This document shows, one piece after another, positions 35,253 through 43,353 of a DNA stretch of 64,000 nucleotides. The DNA is taken from NCBI GenBank assembly GCA_900472605.1, contig UCJD01000008.1, positions 16,529 through 80,528 on the forward strand, written 5' to 3'. Source of the stretch: Hyphomicrobiales bacterium. Lineage in GTDB: Bacteria > Pseudomonadota > Alphaproteobacteria > Rhizobiales > Rhizobiaceae. The position numbers were made by a program, and so were the translations under genes. Each line of letters begins with the position of its first letter. The stretch's first letter is position 1. Below the pieces are notes generated by a model. The model worked only from the letters and a program-made list of their open reading frames with translations. It did no database searches and was not told where the DNA came from.

Positions 35253-36409
35253 ATAAGCTCGTTGTAGACGCTGATGTAACGCTCCGCGACGACGTCCCAG
35301 GAATAGGCCGAGGCGCCGGACAGAAGCGCTGCCCTTACCGTCGGCCCCTGCGTTTCCAGCCGCTCGTAAGCCGTTTCCAGCGCGAGGGCTGCGGCGGCGG
35401 TGTCGGCGAAGTCGGCGAGCAGGATGTCTTTGTGGCGCGCGCCGAGCGTCCCGTAGGCCTCGTTGGTGTTGAGCACCGGCAGCAGACCGGCGCTCATGGC
35501 TTCCAGCGCCACCAGGCCGAAGCCCTCATAGGATGAAGCCGAGGCGAAGATCGAGGCGTCGGCGATGATGTGGCCGACCGCGTCGTTGTCGGCGCCGACA
35601 TGGATGGTGACAGAGCCGTTCAGCTTCAGCCGGTCGATCTGGGCCATCAGGTCCTGTCTGGTCAGATCGGATTCGACGCCGGCGATATCGAGATGCCAAT
35701 CCGGATTGCACACCCTCAGCACCGCGACCGCGTCGATCAGGCGGTCCAGGCGCTTGTTGACCGAGAACCGGCCGATCGTGACGATCCGGCGCTTGGGGCT
35801 ACGGGATGCGCGGTCCGCGAACTTGCCGATGTCGGCGCCGTTTTCGATGACGATGCTGCGGCTCGGCGCGATTTTTGAAAACTGCGCGAGATCCGACATG
35901 CTGCAGCCGATGACGCGCTTATAGGCGGTGGCCGAGACGCGGGTGATGGTCTGGAACCAGACCTTCTTGATCGCCGCGAATTTCGCCGTGTGGAAGAAGC
36001 CGCCATGGGTGGTGACCACCATCGGCTTGCGATGCAGCAGCCGGCCCCAGGCGAGTGCGTCGAAAAAGAAGTCGATCGCGTGCACATGGATCAGGTCTGC
36101 GTCGCCGAGATGCCGGAAGACCTCCGGTGCGAGCGGATAGCGCGTGCTGCCCGACCAGGGGATGCGGACGACGTCGATGCCGTCGATGGTTTCGCGCGCC
36201 GGCAGCTTCTTGTCGCGGGCGGTAAACAGGCTATCGAGCGTGACGACGCGGACGCGGTAGCCGCGCTTCAGTGTCTGGCGCGCGAGATTGGCGACCACGT
36301 CCTCAAGGCCGCCGCGATTGGGCAGGAACTGGCGTATGACGTGAACGATCAGCGGCGCGCTGGCCGCGACCGGTTCGGCGTCATGGGGATAGAGTTCGGC
36401 GGCAGACAT
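35243..36409 (-). CDS. GT4-family glycosyltransferase
   Basis: 388 residues in the GT-B fold of family GT4: N-terminal glycine-rich loop (QFLPNRGGLEDVVANLAR), the central VTTHGGFFH segment, TIGRFSVNKRLDRLIDAV at the start of the nucleotide-sugar domain, and the E-x7-E motif SYEGFGLVALEAMSAG. No signal peptide or membrane helix, so it acts on a lipid-linked or cytoplasmic acceptor at the inner face of the membrane. It is convergent with the flippase fusion and probably part of the same glycan pathway. A perfect CtrA box lies 67-81 bp upstream of the ATG at 36409. Confidence 0.9.
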   Translation of the reverse strand: MSAAELYPHDAEPVAASAPLIVHVIRQFLPNRGGLEDVVANLARQTLKRGYRVRVVTLDSLFTARDKKLPARETIDGIDVVRIPWSGSTRYPLAPEVFRHLGDADLIHVHAIDFFFDALAWGRLLHRKPMVVTTHGGFFHTAKFAAIKKVWFQTITRVSATAYKRVIGCSMSDLAQFSKIAPSRSIVIENGADIGKFADRASRSPKRRIVTIGRFSVNKRLDRLIDAVAVLRVCNPDWHLDIAGVESDLTRQDLMAQIDRLKLNGSVTIHVGADNDAVGHIIADASIFASASSYEGFGLVALEAMSAGLLPVLNTNEAYGTLGARHKDILLADFADTAAAALALETAYERLETQGPTVRAALLSGASAYSWDVVAERYISVYNELIAG

Positions 36410-36475
36410 ATGTCATCCCTTCGGCCGCGATTGCTGGTCGCGGCTTTCATCAATGTCACATGGCGACTGGCGGCG

Positions 36476-36490
36476 TTAAGGCTGCGTTAA
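36476..36490. promoter_or_regulatory. CtrA box upstream of the glycosyltransferase gene
   Basis: TTAA-GGCTGCG-TTAA is a perfect TTAA-N7-TTAA site for the cell-cycle regulator CtrA. It lies about 67 bp before the GT4 start codon and 58 bp after the end of the RAM-domain gene, in the only spacer between them. Confidence 0.65.
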
Positions 36491-36547
36491 ATGTCCGCGC
36501 CTTCGGGTATTTGCTTTCGCGGAGAGTTAACCGACCGTGACCCGGTC

Positions 36548-36784
36548 TTAGAATGCGCGGAAGGTCAGCGTCGTCAGCGAGCGGACGATGCCCGGAATGC
36601 TGGCGATCTGATCGTTAACGAATTTGCCGATGTCCTCGCCTTCCTGGATGTAGACCTTGAGAAGCAGGTCGTAATCGCCGCTGGTCGAATAGAGCTCCGA
36701 GACGCGTTCGGTCTTGTAGATGGCGTCGGCGACCTCGTAGGTCTTGCCGGGGGCGCACTGGAGCTGGACGAAGATCGGCTTCAT
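36548..36784 (-). CDS. Stand-alone Lrp/AsnC ligand-binding (RAM) domain protein
   Basis: 78 residues from the ATG at 36784 (MKPIFVQLQCAPG), with AGGA seven bases upstream. The sequence covers a single RAM domain: beta-alpha-beta-beta-alpha-beta with TSGDYDLLLKVYI and IPGIVRSLTTLTF. There is no DNA-binding helix-turn-helix. Such free RAM proteins form decamers or mix with full-length Lrp/AsnC regulators and sense amino acids. It lies 73 bp after the LysR gene on the same strand, beside the lysine-catabolic operon. Confidence 0.9.
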   Translation of the reverse strand: MKPIFVQLQCAPGKTYEVADAIYKTERVSELYSTSGDYDLLLKVYIQEGEDIGKFVNDQIASIPGIVRSLTTLTFRAF

Positions 36785-36857
36785 GAGGATTTCCTGCATC
36801 GAATTCTGGTTTGGCGGCATAATGCGCGAAACGACCGGTGCGGCGCAAGCGGTTCCG

Positions 36858-37748
36858 TCAACCGGCCGCCTCGCGCACGATCCACTCGCGGAAGGCCGAT
36901 AGCGGGGCGTAGTCGGCGCGCTCGGCGGGAAAGGCCAGATAGTAGCGTTCCTTGCTCTCCATCTCGCGATTGACTGATGCCACGAGATCGCCGCGCTTCA
37001 GCTCGTCCTCGATCAGGAAGGTCGGCAACAGCGCCACGCCGAGGCCGGCGATCGCGGCCTGGGCAGCGGTGGCGAACTGGTCGAACAGCATGCCGTGAAC
37101 GGTTTGCGGCGGCACCTCGTTGTCTGCGAACCATTGCTCCCAGGCATCCGGCCGGGTGGTGAGGTGAAGCAGCGGCACGTCGACGAGATCGGACGGCTGG
37201 CTGATCCCGTACCGGTCGCGGAAATCGGGGCTGCAGGCGGGCACGGTCTTTTCCGACATCAGGAAGGTGAGCTCGGCGCCCGGCCAGTGCGGATGGCCGA
37301 AATGGATGGCGGCGTCGATCGAATCCAGGCGAAAATCGAAGGAAGAGAGGCGGGTGACGAGATTGATGGTGACGCCGGGGTTGGCTGAGAGGAAGCGGCC
37401 GAGGCGTGGCGCCAGCCAGCGGGTGCCGAAGGTCGGCAGAATCGCGAGGTTGAGCGTGCCGCCGTGCGGATTGGCGCGCAGGTTCAGAGAGGCGCTGGAG
37501 ATGCGCCGCAGGGCCTCGCGGATCTCGCGGGCATAGCCGTCGCCGGCAAGCGTCAGGCGTACCGTCTGGCGCTCGCGGATGAAGAGTTCGACGCCAAGCT
37601 GCTCCTCCAGCGTCTTGATCTGGCGGCTGACGGCGCTCTGCGTCAGGTCGAGCTCCTTGGCGGCGGCCGTGACGCTGCCGGTGCGCGATACCGCCTCGAA
37701 AGCGGAGAGCAGCGCGGTGGAGGGTAGAAAACGCCTTGACGTGAGCAT
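36858..37748 (-). CDS. LysR-family regulator (GcvA-like)
   Basis: 296 residues. The N-terminal winged helix (about 10-65) reads LSAFEAVSRTGSVTAAAKELDLTQSAVSRQIKTLE in two continuous parts; the effector-binding domain (about 95-290) resembles GcvA-type proteins (LAILPTFGTRWLAPRLGRF; AGLGVALLPTFLIEDEL). It is divergent from hglS with a 112-bp spacer carrying inverted repeats. It is thus the probable activator of the lysine/pipecolate genes, with an amino or keto acid intermediate as effector. Confidence 0.9.
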   Translation of the reverse strand: MLTSRRFLPSTALLSAFEAVSRTGSVTAAAKELDLTQSAVSRQIKTLEEQLGVELFIRERQTVRLTLAGDGYAREIREALRRISSASLNLRANPHGGTLNLAILPTFGTRWLAPRLGRFLSANPGVTINLVTRLSSFDFRLDSIDAAIHFGHPHWPGAELTFLMSEKTVPACSPDFRDRYGISQPSDLVDVPLLHLTTRPDAWEQWFADNEVPPQTVHGMLFDQFATAAQAAIAGLGVALLPTFLIEDELKRGDLVASVNREMESKERYYLAFPAERADYAPLSAFREWIVREAAG

Positions 37749-37752
37749 GGGT

Positions 37753-37784
37753 CATTCCATTTCAGAATGAGCTATTTCCGAAAT
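37753..37784. promoter_or_regulatory. Inverted repeats in the lysR-hglS divergent spacer
   Basis: CATTC-N7-GAATG (37753-37769) is followed by the palindrome ATTTC-C-GAAAT (37774-37784). Both sit close to the lysR start, as expected for a LysR autoregulatory and activation site, but neither has been matched to a known protein. Confidence 0.5.
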
Positions 37785-37860
37785 GTCGATATTTATGGCT
37801 TTCGGGCGCTTGTAAATAGCTGCACTAATCATAATCGGAATGAACGTGGGGATCTCTATC

Positions 37861-39270
37861 ATGGCAGGCTTCGTTTCCACAGACCGCATCCGCTCGCTGT
37901 TCACCGAAGCGATGTCGCAAATGTATCGCGCCGAGGTGCCGCAATACGGAACGCTGCTGGAACTGGTTGCCGACGTCAATGCCGAGGTTCTCGCCAAGGA
38001 TAACGCGCTGCGTGAGCGCCTGACGCGGGCGGGCGAGCTTGATCGTATCGATGTCGAGCGCCATGGCGCCATCCGTCTCGGCACGGCCGAAGAGCTCTTC
38101 ACCATCCGCCGCCTCTTCGCCGTCATGGGCATGCAGTCGGTCGGCTACTATGATCTGTCTGTCGCCGGTGTGCCTGTTCATTCGACCTGTTTCCGCCCGG
38201 TCGATCAGGCAGCGCTCAGCGTCAATCCGTTCCGTGTCTTCACCTCGCTGCTCAGGCTCGAGCTGATCGAGGACGAGGCTCTGCGCGCTGAAGCTGCCGA
38301 TATCCTGTCGAAGCGTCGCATCTATACCGAGCGCGCCATCCAGTTGATCGCGCGTCATGAAGAGGTCGGCGGGCTGACGGAAGCGGAAGCGCGCGAATTC
38401 GTCGCCGAGGCGCTCGAGACCTTCCGCTGGCACGGCGAGGCCACCGTCAGCGCCGAGACCTACAAGCGATTGCACGACGCGCACCGGCTGATCGCCGACG
38501 TCGTCTCGTTCAAGGGGCCGCATATCAATCACCTGACCCCGCGCACGCTCGATATCGACGCCGTGCAGGCCCGCATGCCGGAGCGCGGCATCACGCCGAA
38601 GGCCGTCATCGAGGGGCCGCCGCGTCGCGATTGTGATATCCTGCTGCGCCAGACCAGCTTCAAGGCGCTGGAAGAGGCGATCGCCTTTGCAGGCGAGACC
38701 GGGACCAACAAGGGCACGCATACGGCCCGCTTCGGCGAGATCGAGCAGCGCGGCGTGGCGCTGACGGCCAAGGGCCGGGCGCTTTACGACCGGCTGCTGG
38801 CGTCGGTTCGCGGCGAAGTGCAGGTTGGCGCCGGCGGCGCCAAGGCCGGCGATTACGACAGCGAGCTTGCCGAGCGGTTCCACGAACTGCCGGATAGCTG
38901 GGCGGCGCTTCGGGCCGAGCAGCTGGCCTTCTTCCACTATTCCGCAACGCCCCAGGGCGTTGCGGCCGCCGTCGACGGCGCGCTGCCCGATGATGCGGAG
39001 GCGCTGATCGAGATGGGCTACCTCGCCTTCGATCCGATCGTTTACGAGGATTTCCTGCCGGTCAGTGCCGCGGGGATCTTCCAGTCGAACCTTGGAACGG
39101 ACCAGCAGCAGAATTACGCGACCCGCTCCAACCGCTCGGCCTTCGAAGAGGCGCTCGGCGCCACCGTCACGGATGAGCTTGACCTTTACGCGGAACGTCA
39201 GGCACGCTCGCTGGAGGCGGCGATCGATCTGCTCGGGCTATCCGGCCTGCGCCTGAGCAACGTTGCCTGA
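37861..39270 (+). CDS. hglS: 2-Oxoadipate dioxygenase/decarboxylase HglS (DUF1338/YdcJ family)
   Basis: 469 residues from the ATG at 37861; GGGGAT lies about seven bases upstream; an in-frame ATG at 37840 is possible. The protein covers the long form of the DUF1338 family (VPVHSTCFRP, GPHINHLTPRTLDID, FQSNLGT), whose Pseudomonas putida member HglS is an Fe(II) enzyme converting 2-oxoadipate to D-2-hydroxyglutarate. The genes that follow can make 2-aminoadipate from pipecolate, which supports the assignment. The stop is 23 bp before the FAD oxidase gene. Induced probably through the divergent LysR protein. Confidence 0.87.
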   Translation: MAGFVSTDRIRSLFTEAMSQMYRAEVPQYGTLLELVADVNAEVLAKDNALRERLTRAGELDRIDVERHGAIRLGTAEELFTIRRLFAVMGMQSVGYYDLSVAGVPVHSTCFRPVDQAALSVNPFRVFTSLLRLELIEDEALRAEAADILSKRRIYTERAIQLIARHEEVGGLTEAEAREFVAEALETFRWHGEATVSAETYKRLHDAHRLIADVVSFKGPHINHLTPRTLDIDAVQARMPERGITPKAVIEGPPRRDCDILLRQTSFKALEEAIAFAGETGTNKGTHTARFGEIEQRGVALTAKGRALYDRLLASVRGEVQVGAGGAKAGDYDSELAERFHELPDSWAALRAEQLAFFHYSATPQGVAAAVDGALPDDAEALIEMGYLAFDPIVYEDFLPVSAAGIFQSNLGTDQQQNYATRSNRSAFEEALGATVTDELDLYAERQARSLEAAIDLLGLSGLRLSNVA

Positions 39271-39293
39271 CGATTTGCGAACGGAGCTCTCCC

Positions 39294-40577
39294 ATGCTGA
39301 ATGATCCGCGCTCCCACGGCCTTTGGGAAAAAACCGCGCCGCAGCCGCCGGCAACGATGCCGCTTTCAGGCGCGTTGACCGCCGATATCGTCGTGGTCGG
39401 CGGCGGTTATACCGGGCTATCGTCCAGCCTGCACTTGGCGGAAGCCGGAAAGTCGGTGGTGCTGCTTGAGGCCAACGAAGTCGGCTTCGGTGGTGCGGGG
39501 CGCAATGTCGGGCTGATCAATGCCGGCATGTGGGTGATGCCCGACGATCTGCCCGGTGTGCTCGGCCCCGTCTATGGCGAGCGCCTGCTCGACCTGCTGG
39601 GAAACGCGCCGAAGCTGGTGATGGAGCTGATCGACAAACATGGCATCGCCTGCGAACTAGAGCGCAACGGCACGCTGCATGTCGCCGTCGGTGCCGATGG
39701 CCTCAAGGAAATCACCGATCGCGCCAGCCAGTGGGCCGCGCGTGGCGCCGATGTCAGGTTGCTCGATGCCGCCGAGACGGCGCGCCGGGTAGGAAGCCAC
39801 GCCTATACCGGATCGCTGCTCGACATGCGCGCCGGCACGCTGCAGCCGCTCGCCTATGCTCGGGGGCTGGCGCATGCCGCCGTCAAGGCTGGTGTCTCGC
39901 TCCATACGTCGAGCCCTGTCATCGCCACCGAGAAGAACAGCAATCGCTGGACGGTGAAGACGGCGAACGGTTCCGTCACCGCAGACTGGATCATCGTCGC
40001 CACCGATGCCTACAGCACCGGCCCATGGGAACAGGTGCGCGAGGAGCAGGTGCATCTGCCCTATTTCAACCTGGCGACCCGGCCGCTCGGCGACAATCTG
40101 CGCAAGTCGATCCTTGTCGGCCGCGAGGGCGTCTGGGACACCAAGGAAATCCTCTCGTCTTATCGCATGGACCAGGCCGGCCGGCTGGTGTTCGGCAGTG
40201 TCGGGGCGCTACGCAATACCGGGCTTTCCGTCCACAAGGGATGGGCGCGGCGTGCGCTAAAGAAGCTTTTCCCGCAGCTCGGGGATGTCGAGTTCGAATG
40301 CGAGTGGTACGGCAAGATCGGCATGACCGACAATGCGCTGCCGCGCTTTCACAAGTTCGCCGACAATGTCGTCGGCTTTTCCGGCTATAATGGCCGGGGG
40401 ATCGCGCCGGGAACGGTGTTCGGCCGCACGCTTGCCCGCCATATCCTGGGCGAGATGAGCGAGGCCGATCTACCGCTGCCGCTGACTGATCCCGCCGAGC
40501 CGCGCTTCCGCGCCGCCAAAGAACTATGGTACGAAGCCGGCGCCCAGGTCGCCCACTTCGCCGATGCCCGCTTTTAA
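39294..40577 (+). CDS. FAD-dependent amino acid oxidase, L-pipecolate oxidase (AmaA)-like
   Basis: 427 residues in the DAO fold. The FAD-binding GGGYTGLSSSLHLAEAG with the acid at the end of the second strand (LLEANE) starts at about residue 35, followed by the G-F-G-G-A-G-R-N-V-G segment; a C-terminal G-Y-N-G-R-G-I-A-P-G motif contacts FAD. AmaA oxidises L-pipecolate to delta1-piperideine-6-carboxylate. Position between hglS and an aminoadipate-semialdehyde dehydrogenase gene supports pipecolate as substrate; other secondary amino acids are possible. 26 bp to the next gene. Confidence 0.8.
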   Translation: MLNDPRSHGLWEKTAPQPPATMPLSGALTADIVVVGGGYTGLSSSLHLAEAGKSVVLLEANEVGFGGAGRNVGLINAGMWVMPDDLPGVLGPVYGERLLDLLGNAPKLVMELIDKHGIACELERNGTLHVAVGADGLKEITDRASQWAARGADVRLLDAAETARRVGSHAYTGSLLDMRAGTLQPLAYARGLAHAAVKAGVSLHTSSPVIATEKNSNRWTVKTANGSVTADWIIVATDAYSTGPWEQVREEQVHLPYFNLATRPLGDNLRKSILVGREGVWDTKEILSSYRMDQAGRLVFGSVGALRNTGLSVHKGWARRALKKLFPQLGDVEFECEWYGKIGMTDNALPRFHKFADNVVGFSGYNGRGIAPGTVFGRTLARHILGEMSEADLPLPLTDPAEPRFRAAKELWYEAGAQVAHFADARF

Positions 40578-40603
40578 AGAACAATAAGGTTGGAACCACG
40601 ACA

Positions 40604-42142
40604 ATGACCATCGAAACGCTCGATCTCGCCACCGAAACCAAGACCCTGCTTGCCAAGCTCGGCGTCAGCGCCGACCGCTTCACCGGCGGTACGCTGCGGG
40701 TAACGTCGCCCGTGACAGGCAAGGACATCGGCGCGCTGAAGGAAGTGTCGGTCACTGATGCCAAGACCGCGATCGATAACGCCCACAAGGCGTTTCTCGA
40801 ATGGCGCGCCGTTCCTGCGCCTAAGCGCGGCGAGCTTGTGCGCCTGCTCGGCGAGGAGCTGCGCGCGGCCAAGGCCGAGCTCGGCCGGCTGGTGTCGATC
40901 GAGGTCGGCAAGATCACGTCGGAAGGTCTCGGCGAAGTGCAGGAAATGATCGACATCTGTGATTTCGCCGTTGGTCTCTCCCGCCAGCTCTACGGCCTGA
41001 CGATCGCCACCGAGCGCTCCGAGCACCGGATGATGGAAAGCTGGCATCCGCTCGGCGTCGTCGGCATCATCTCGGCCTTCAATTTTCCTGTCGCCGTCTG
41101 GTCCTGGAATGCGGCGCTGGCGCTGGTTTGCGGCAATTCCACCGTCTGGAAGCCGTCCGAAAAGACGCCGCTGACGGCGCTTGCCACGCAGGCGCTGTTC
41201 GAAAAGGCGCTGAAGCGCTTCGTGGCCGAAGGCGGTACGGCGCCGGCCAATCTCTCGACGCTCCTGATTGGCGGCCGTGATGTCGGCGAGGCGCTGGTCG
41301 ATCATCCCAAGGTGCCGCTGGTGTCGGCCACCGGCTCGACTGCCATGGGCCGCGCAGTCGGTCCGCGCCTGTCGCAGCGCTTTGCCCGCGCCATCCTCGA
41401 ACTCGGCGGCAACAATGCCGCGATCATCTGCCCGACGGCCGATCTCGACCTGACGCTGCGCGGCGTCGCCTTCTCGGCCATGGGCACCGCCGGCCAGCGC
41501 TGCACCACGCTGCGCCGCCTGTTCGTGCATGAGAGCGTCTACGACCAGCTGGTGCCGCGCCTGCAGAAGGCCTACGGTTCCGTCAGCATCGGCAATCCGC
41601 TGGAGGCGGGTACGCTGGTCGGTCCGCTGATCGACAAGCAGGCCTACAGCAACATGCAGTCGGCGCTGGAGCAGGCGAAGGCGGCGGGCGGCAAGATCAC
41701 CGGCGGCGAGCGCGTCGAAAACGGTGCCTCTGACGCCTTCTACGTGCGCCCGGCGCTGGTCGAAATGCCCGCGCAGACGGGTCCGGTCGAGAACGAGACC
41801 TTCGCGCCGATCCTCTACGTCATGAAGTACAGCGATTTCGACGCGGTTCTCGACGACCACAATGCCGTGCCGCAGGGCCTGTCGTCGTCGATCTTCACCA
41901 ACGACATGCGCGAAGCCGAAGGCTTCCTTTCGGCGCGCGGGTCTGATTGCGGCATCGCCAACGTCAATCTCGGTCCCTCGGGTGCTGAAATCGGCGGCGC
42001 GTTCGGCGGCGAGAAGGAAACCGGCGGCGGCCGCGAGTCCGGCTCGGATGCATGGCGCGCCTACATGCGCCGCGCCACCAACACCATCAACTACGGCAAG
42101 ACGCTGCCCTTGGCGCAGGGCGTCAAGTTCGACGTCGAATAA
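40604..42142 (+). CDS. Aminoadipate-semialdehyde dehydrogenase, ALDH7 (AmaB)-like
   Basis: 512 residues from the ATG at 40604. Aldehyde dehydrogenase motifs: FNFPVAVWSWNAALAL, LELGGNNAAII with the general-base Glu, and GQRCTTLRRLFVHESVYD with the catalytic Cys. The sequence style is that of the antiquitin group (ALDH7), which oxidises 2-aminoadipate 6-semialdehyde to 2-aminoadipate using NAD(P). Third gene of the lysine/pipecolate operon. A strong terminator follows 34 bp after the stop. Confidence 0.88.
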   Translation: MTIETLDLATETKTLLAKLGVSADRFTGGTLRVTSPVTGKDIGALKEVSVTDAKTAIDNAHKAFLEWRAVPAPKRGELVRLLGEELRAAKAELGRLVSIEVGKITSEGLGEVQEMIDICDFAVGLSRQLYGLTIATERSEHRMMESWHPLGVVGIISAFNFPVAVWSWNAALALVCGNSTVWKPSEKTPLTALATQALFEKALKRFVAEGGTAPANLSTLLIGGRDVGEALVDHPKVPLVSATGSTAMGRAVGPRLSQRFARAILELGGNNAAIICPTADLDLTLRGVAFSAMGTAGQRCTTLRRLFVHESVYDQLVPRLQKAYGSVSIGNPLEAGTLVGPLIDKQAYSNMQSALEQAKAAGGKITGGERVENGASDAFYVRPALVEMPAQTGPVENETFAPILYVMKYSDFDAVLDDHNAVPQGLSSSIFTNDMREAEGFLSARGSDCGIANVNLGPSGAEIGGAFGGEKETGGGRESGSDAWRAYMRRATNTINYGKTLPLAQGVKFDVE

Positions 42143-42175
42143 GCGCTGCATTCAATTGCTGCATTGCGAGAAGAA

Positions 42176-42211
42176 GGGCGATAACGTGGCCGCGTTATCG
42201 TCCTTTTGTTT
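42176..42211 (+). terminator. Terminator after the aldehyde dehydrogenase gene
   Basis: An 11-bp stem (42176-42186 with 42193-42203, one G-T pair), 6-nt loop, then TTTTGTTT. It separates the first three catabolic genes from the reductase gene, which starts only 16 bp further on and so may be expressed by readthrough at a lower level. Confidence 0.85.
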
Positions 42212-42226
42212 GCGTAGGTTCCTTCA

Positions 42227-43216
42227 ATGCATCTGACACTCGCCGTCGCCGAGACACTGGTTTTCGAAACATTGATCAGAAACCGGGTGAGCGAGGCGAA
42301 TGCCCGTTCGGTCGCCCGCGCGCTCGTGGCGGCGGAAGCTGCCGGGCAGGGCGGGCACGGGCTCAGGCGCGTCGAGGCCTATTCCAGGCAGGCGCGGGCC
42401 GGTAAGGTCGACGGCTTCGCGACGCCATCGCTCGCGCACCCGCTACCCGCCGTGGTGCAGATCGACGCCAATCACGGTTACGCTTATCCGGCTATCGATC
42501 TCGCCTTGTCCGTCGTTCCCGATATCGCGCGCGAGCAGGGCATCGTGGCCGTCGCCTTCCGCCGCTCGCATCATGCCGGCGTGCTGGCGCTGACGGTCGA
42601 GCGCTTCGCCGAGATGGGGCTGGTGGCGCTTATGGTTGCCAACGCGCCGGCCTCGATGGCGGCCTGGGGCGGACGCAAGCCTGTGTTCGGTACCAATCCG
42701 ATCGCCTTTGCCGCACCGGTGCCCAATGCCGATCCCGTTGTCATCGACATGGCGCTGTCGCGGGTGGCGCGCGGCAAGGTGATGGCGGCCAAGCAGAAGG
42801 GCGTGCCGATCCCCGACAACTGGGCCTTCGACCGCAACGGCCAGCCGACCACCGACGCCGGAGAGGCCTTGGCCGGCACCATGATCCCATCGGGCGAAGC
42901 CAAGGGCGCGGCGCTGGCGATGATGGTCGAGATCATGGCCGGCGCGCTCACCGGCGCCAATTTCTCCTTCGAAGCGTCTTCGCTGTTCGACGATCAGGGC
43001 GATGCGCCGGCGCTCGGCCATATGCTCATCGTCATCAATCCCGATGCTACCGGCGGCTCCAGCGCGGCCGAGCGGATGGGCCGGCTGGCCGATGAGATCG
43101 CATCCGATCCCGGCGTGCGGCTGCCCGGCCGGCGCGGGCAGAACGCCCGGCGCGCGGCGATCGAAAACGGCGTCGAGGTCGAGGACGAGCTGATCGCCGT
43201 GATCAATCTCCTCTAG
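42227..43216 (+). CDS. Ldh2/YlbC-family NAD(P)H-dependent reductase, DpkA-like
   Basis: 329 residues in the malate/L-lactate dehydrogenase type 2 family: GHGLRRVEAYSRQ, RRSHHAGVLALTVERFAEMGLVALMVANAPA, and GTNPIAFAAPV. The family includes DpkA, which reduces delta1-piperideine-2-carboxylate (from D-lysine) to L-pipecolate. Next to a pipecolate oxidase gene this is the most economical assignment, though ureidoglycolate, lactate or other oxoacid dehydrogenases share the fold. Its ribosome site is weak. The stop codon overlaps the Irr box of the iron operon. Confidence 0.82.
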   Translation: MHLTLAVAETLVFETLIRNRVSEANARSVARALVAAEAAGQGGHGLRRVEAYSRQARAGKVDGFATPSLAHPLPAVVQIDANHGYAYPAIDLALSVVPDIAREQGIVAVAFRRSHHAGVLALTVERFAEMGLVALMVANAPASMAAWGGRKPVFGTNPIAFAAPVPNADPVVIDMALSRVARGKVMAAKQKGVPIPDNWAFDRNGQPTTDAGEALAGTMIPSGEAKGAALAMMVEIMAGALTGANFSFEASSLFDDQGDAPALGHMLIVINPDATGGSSAAERMGRLADEIASDPGVRLPGRRGQNARRAAIENGVEVEDELIAVINLL

Positions 43217-43228
43217 AATTGTTCTAAA
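43212..43228 (+). promoter_or_regulatory. Irr box (iron control element) upstream of fbpA
   Basis: TCTAGAA-TTG-TTCTAAA differs by one base from the ICE consensus TTTAGAA-N3-TTCTAAA bound by Irr in rhizobia. It overlaps the stop codon of the preceding gene and lies about 125 bp before the fbpA start. A second inverted repeat, ATTTCAAG (43240-43247) / CTTGAAAT (43277-43284), follows and could frame the promoter. Confidence 0.75.
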
Positions 43229-43353
43229 ATATTGCAATTATTTCAAGCCTTTGTGATTGCTCCCACGGTGCGCAAACTTGAAATGAGGGCGTAACGAAAA
43301 TATACCGCTGCAATCATCATGGATATCGCAGATGAAATGCCATGGAGGGCATC

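Noticed and set aside
40574..42151. 525-codon frame antisense to the aldehyde dehydrogenase
   Set aside because: Arg/His/Gln-rich shadow with no motif.
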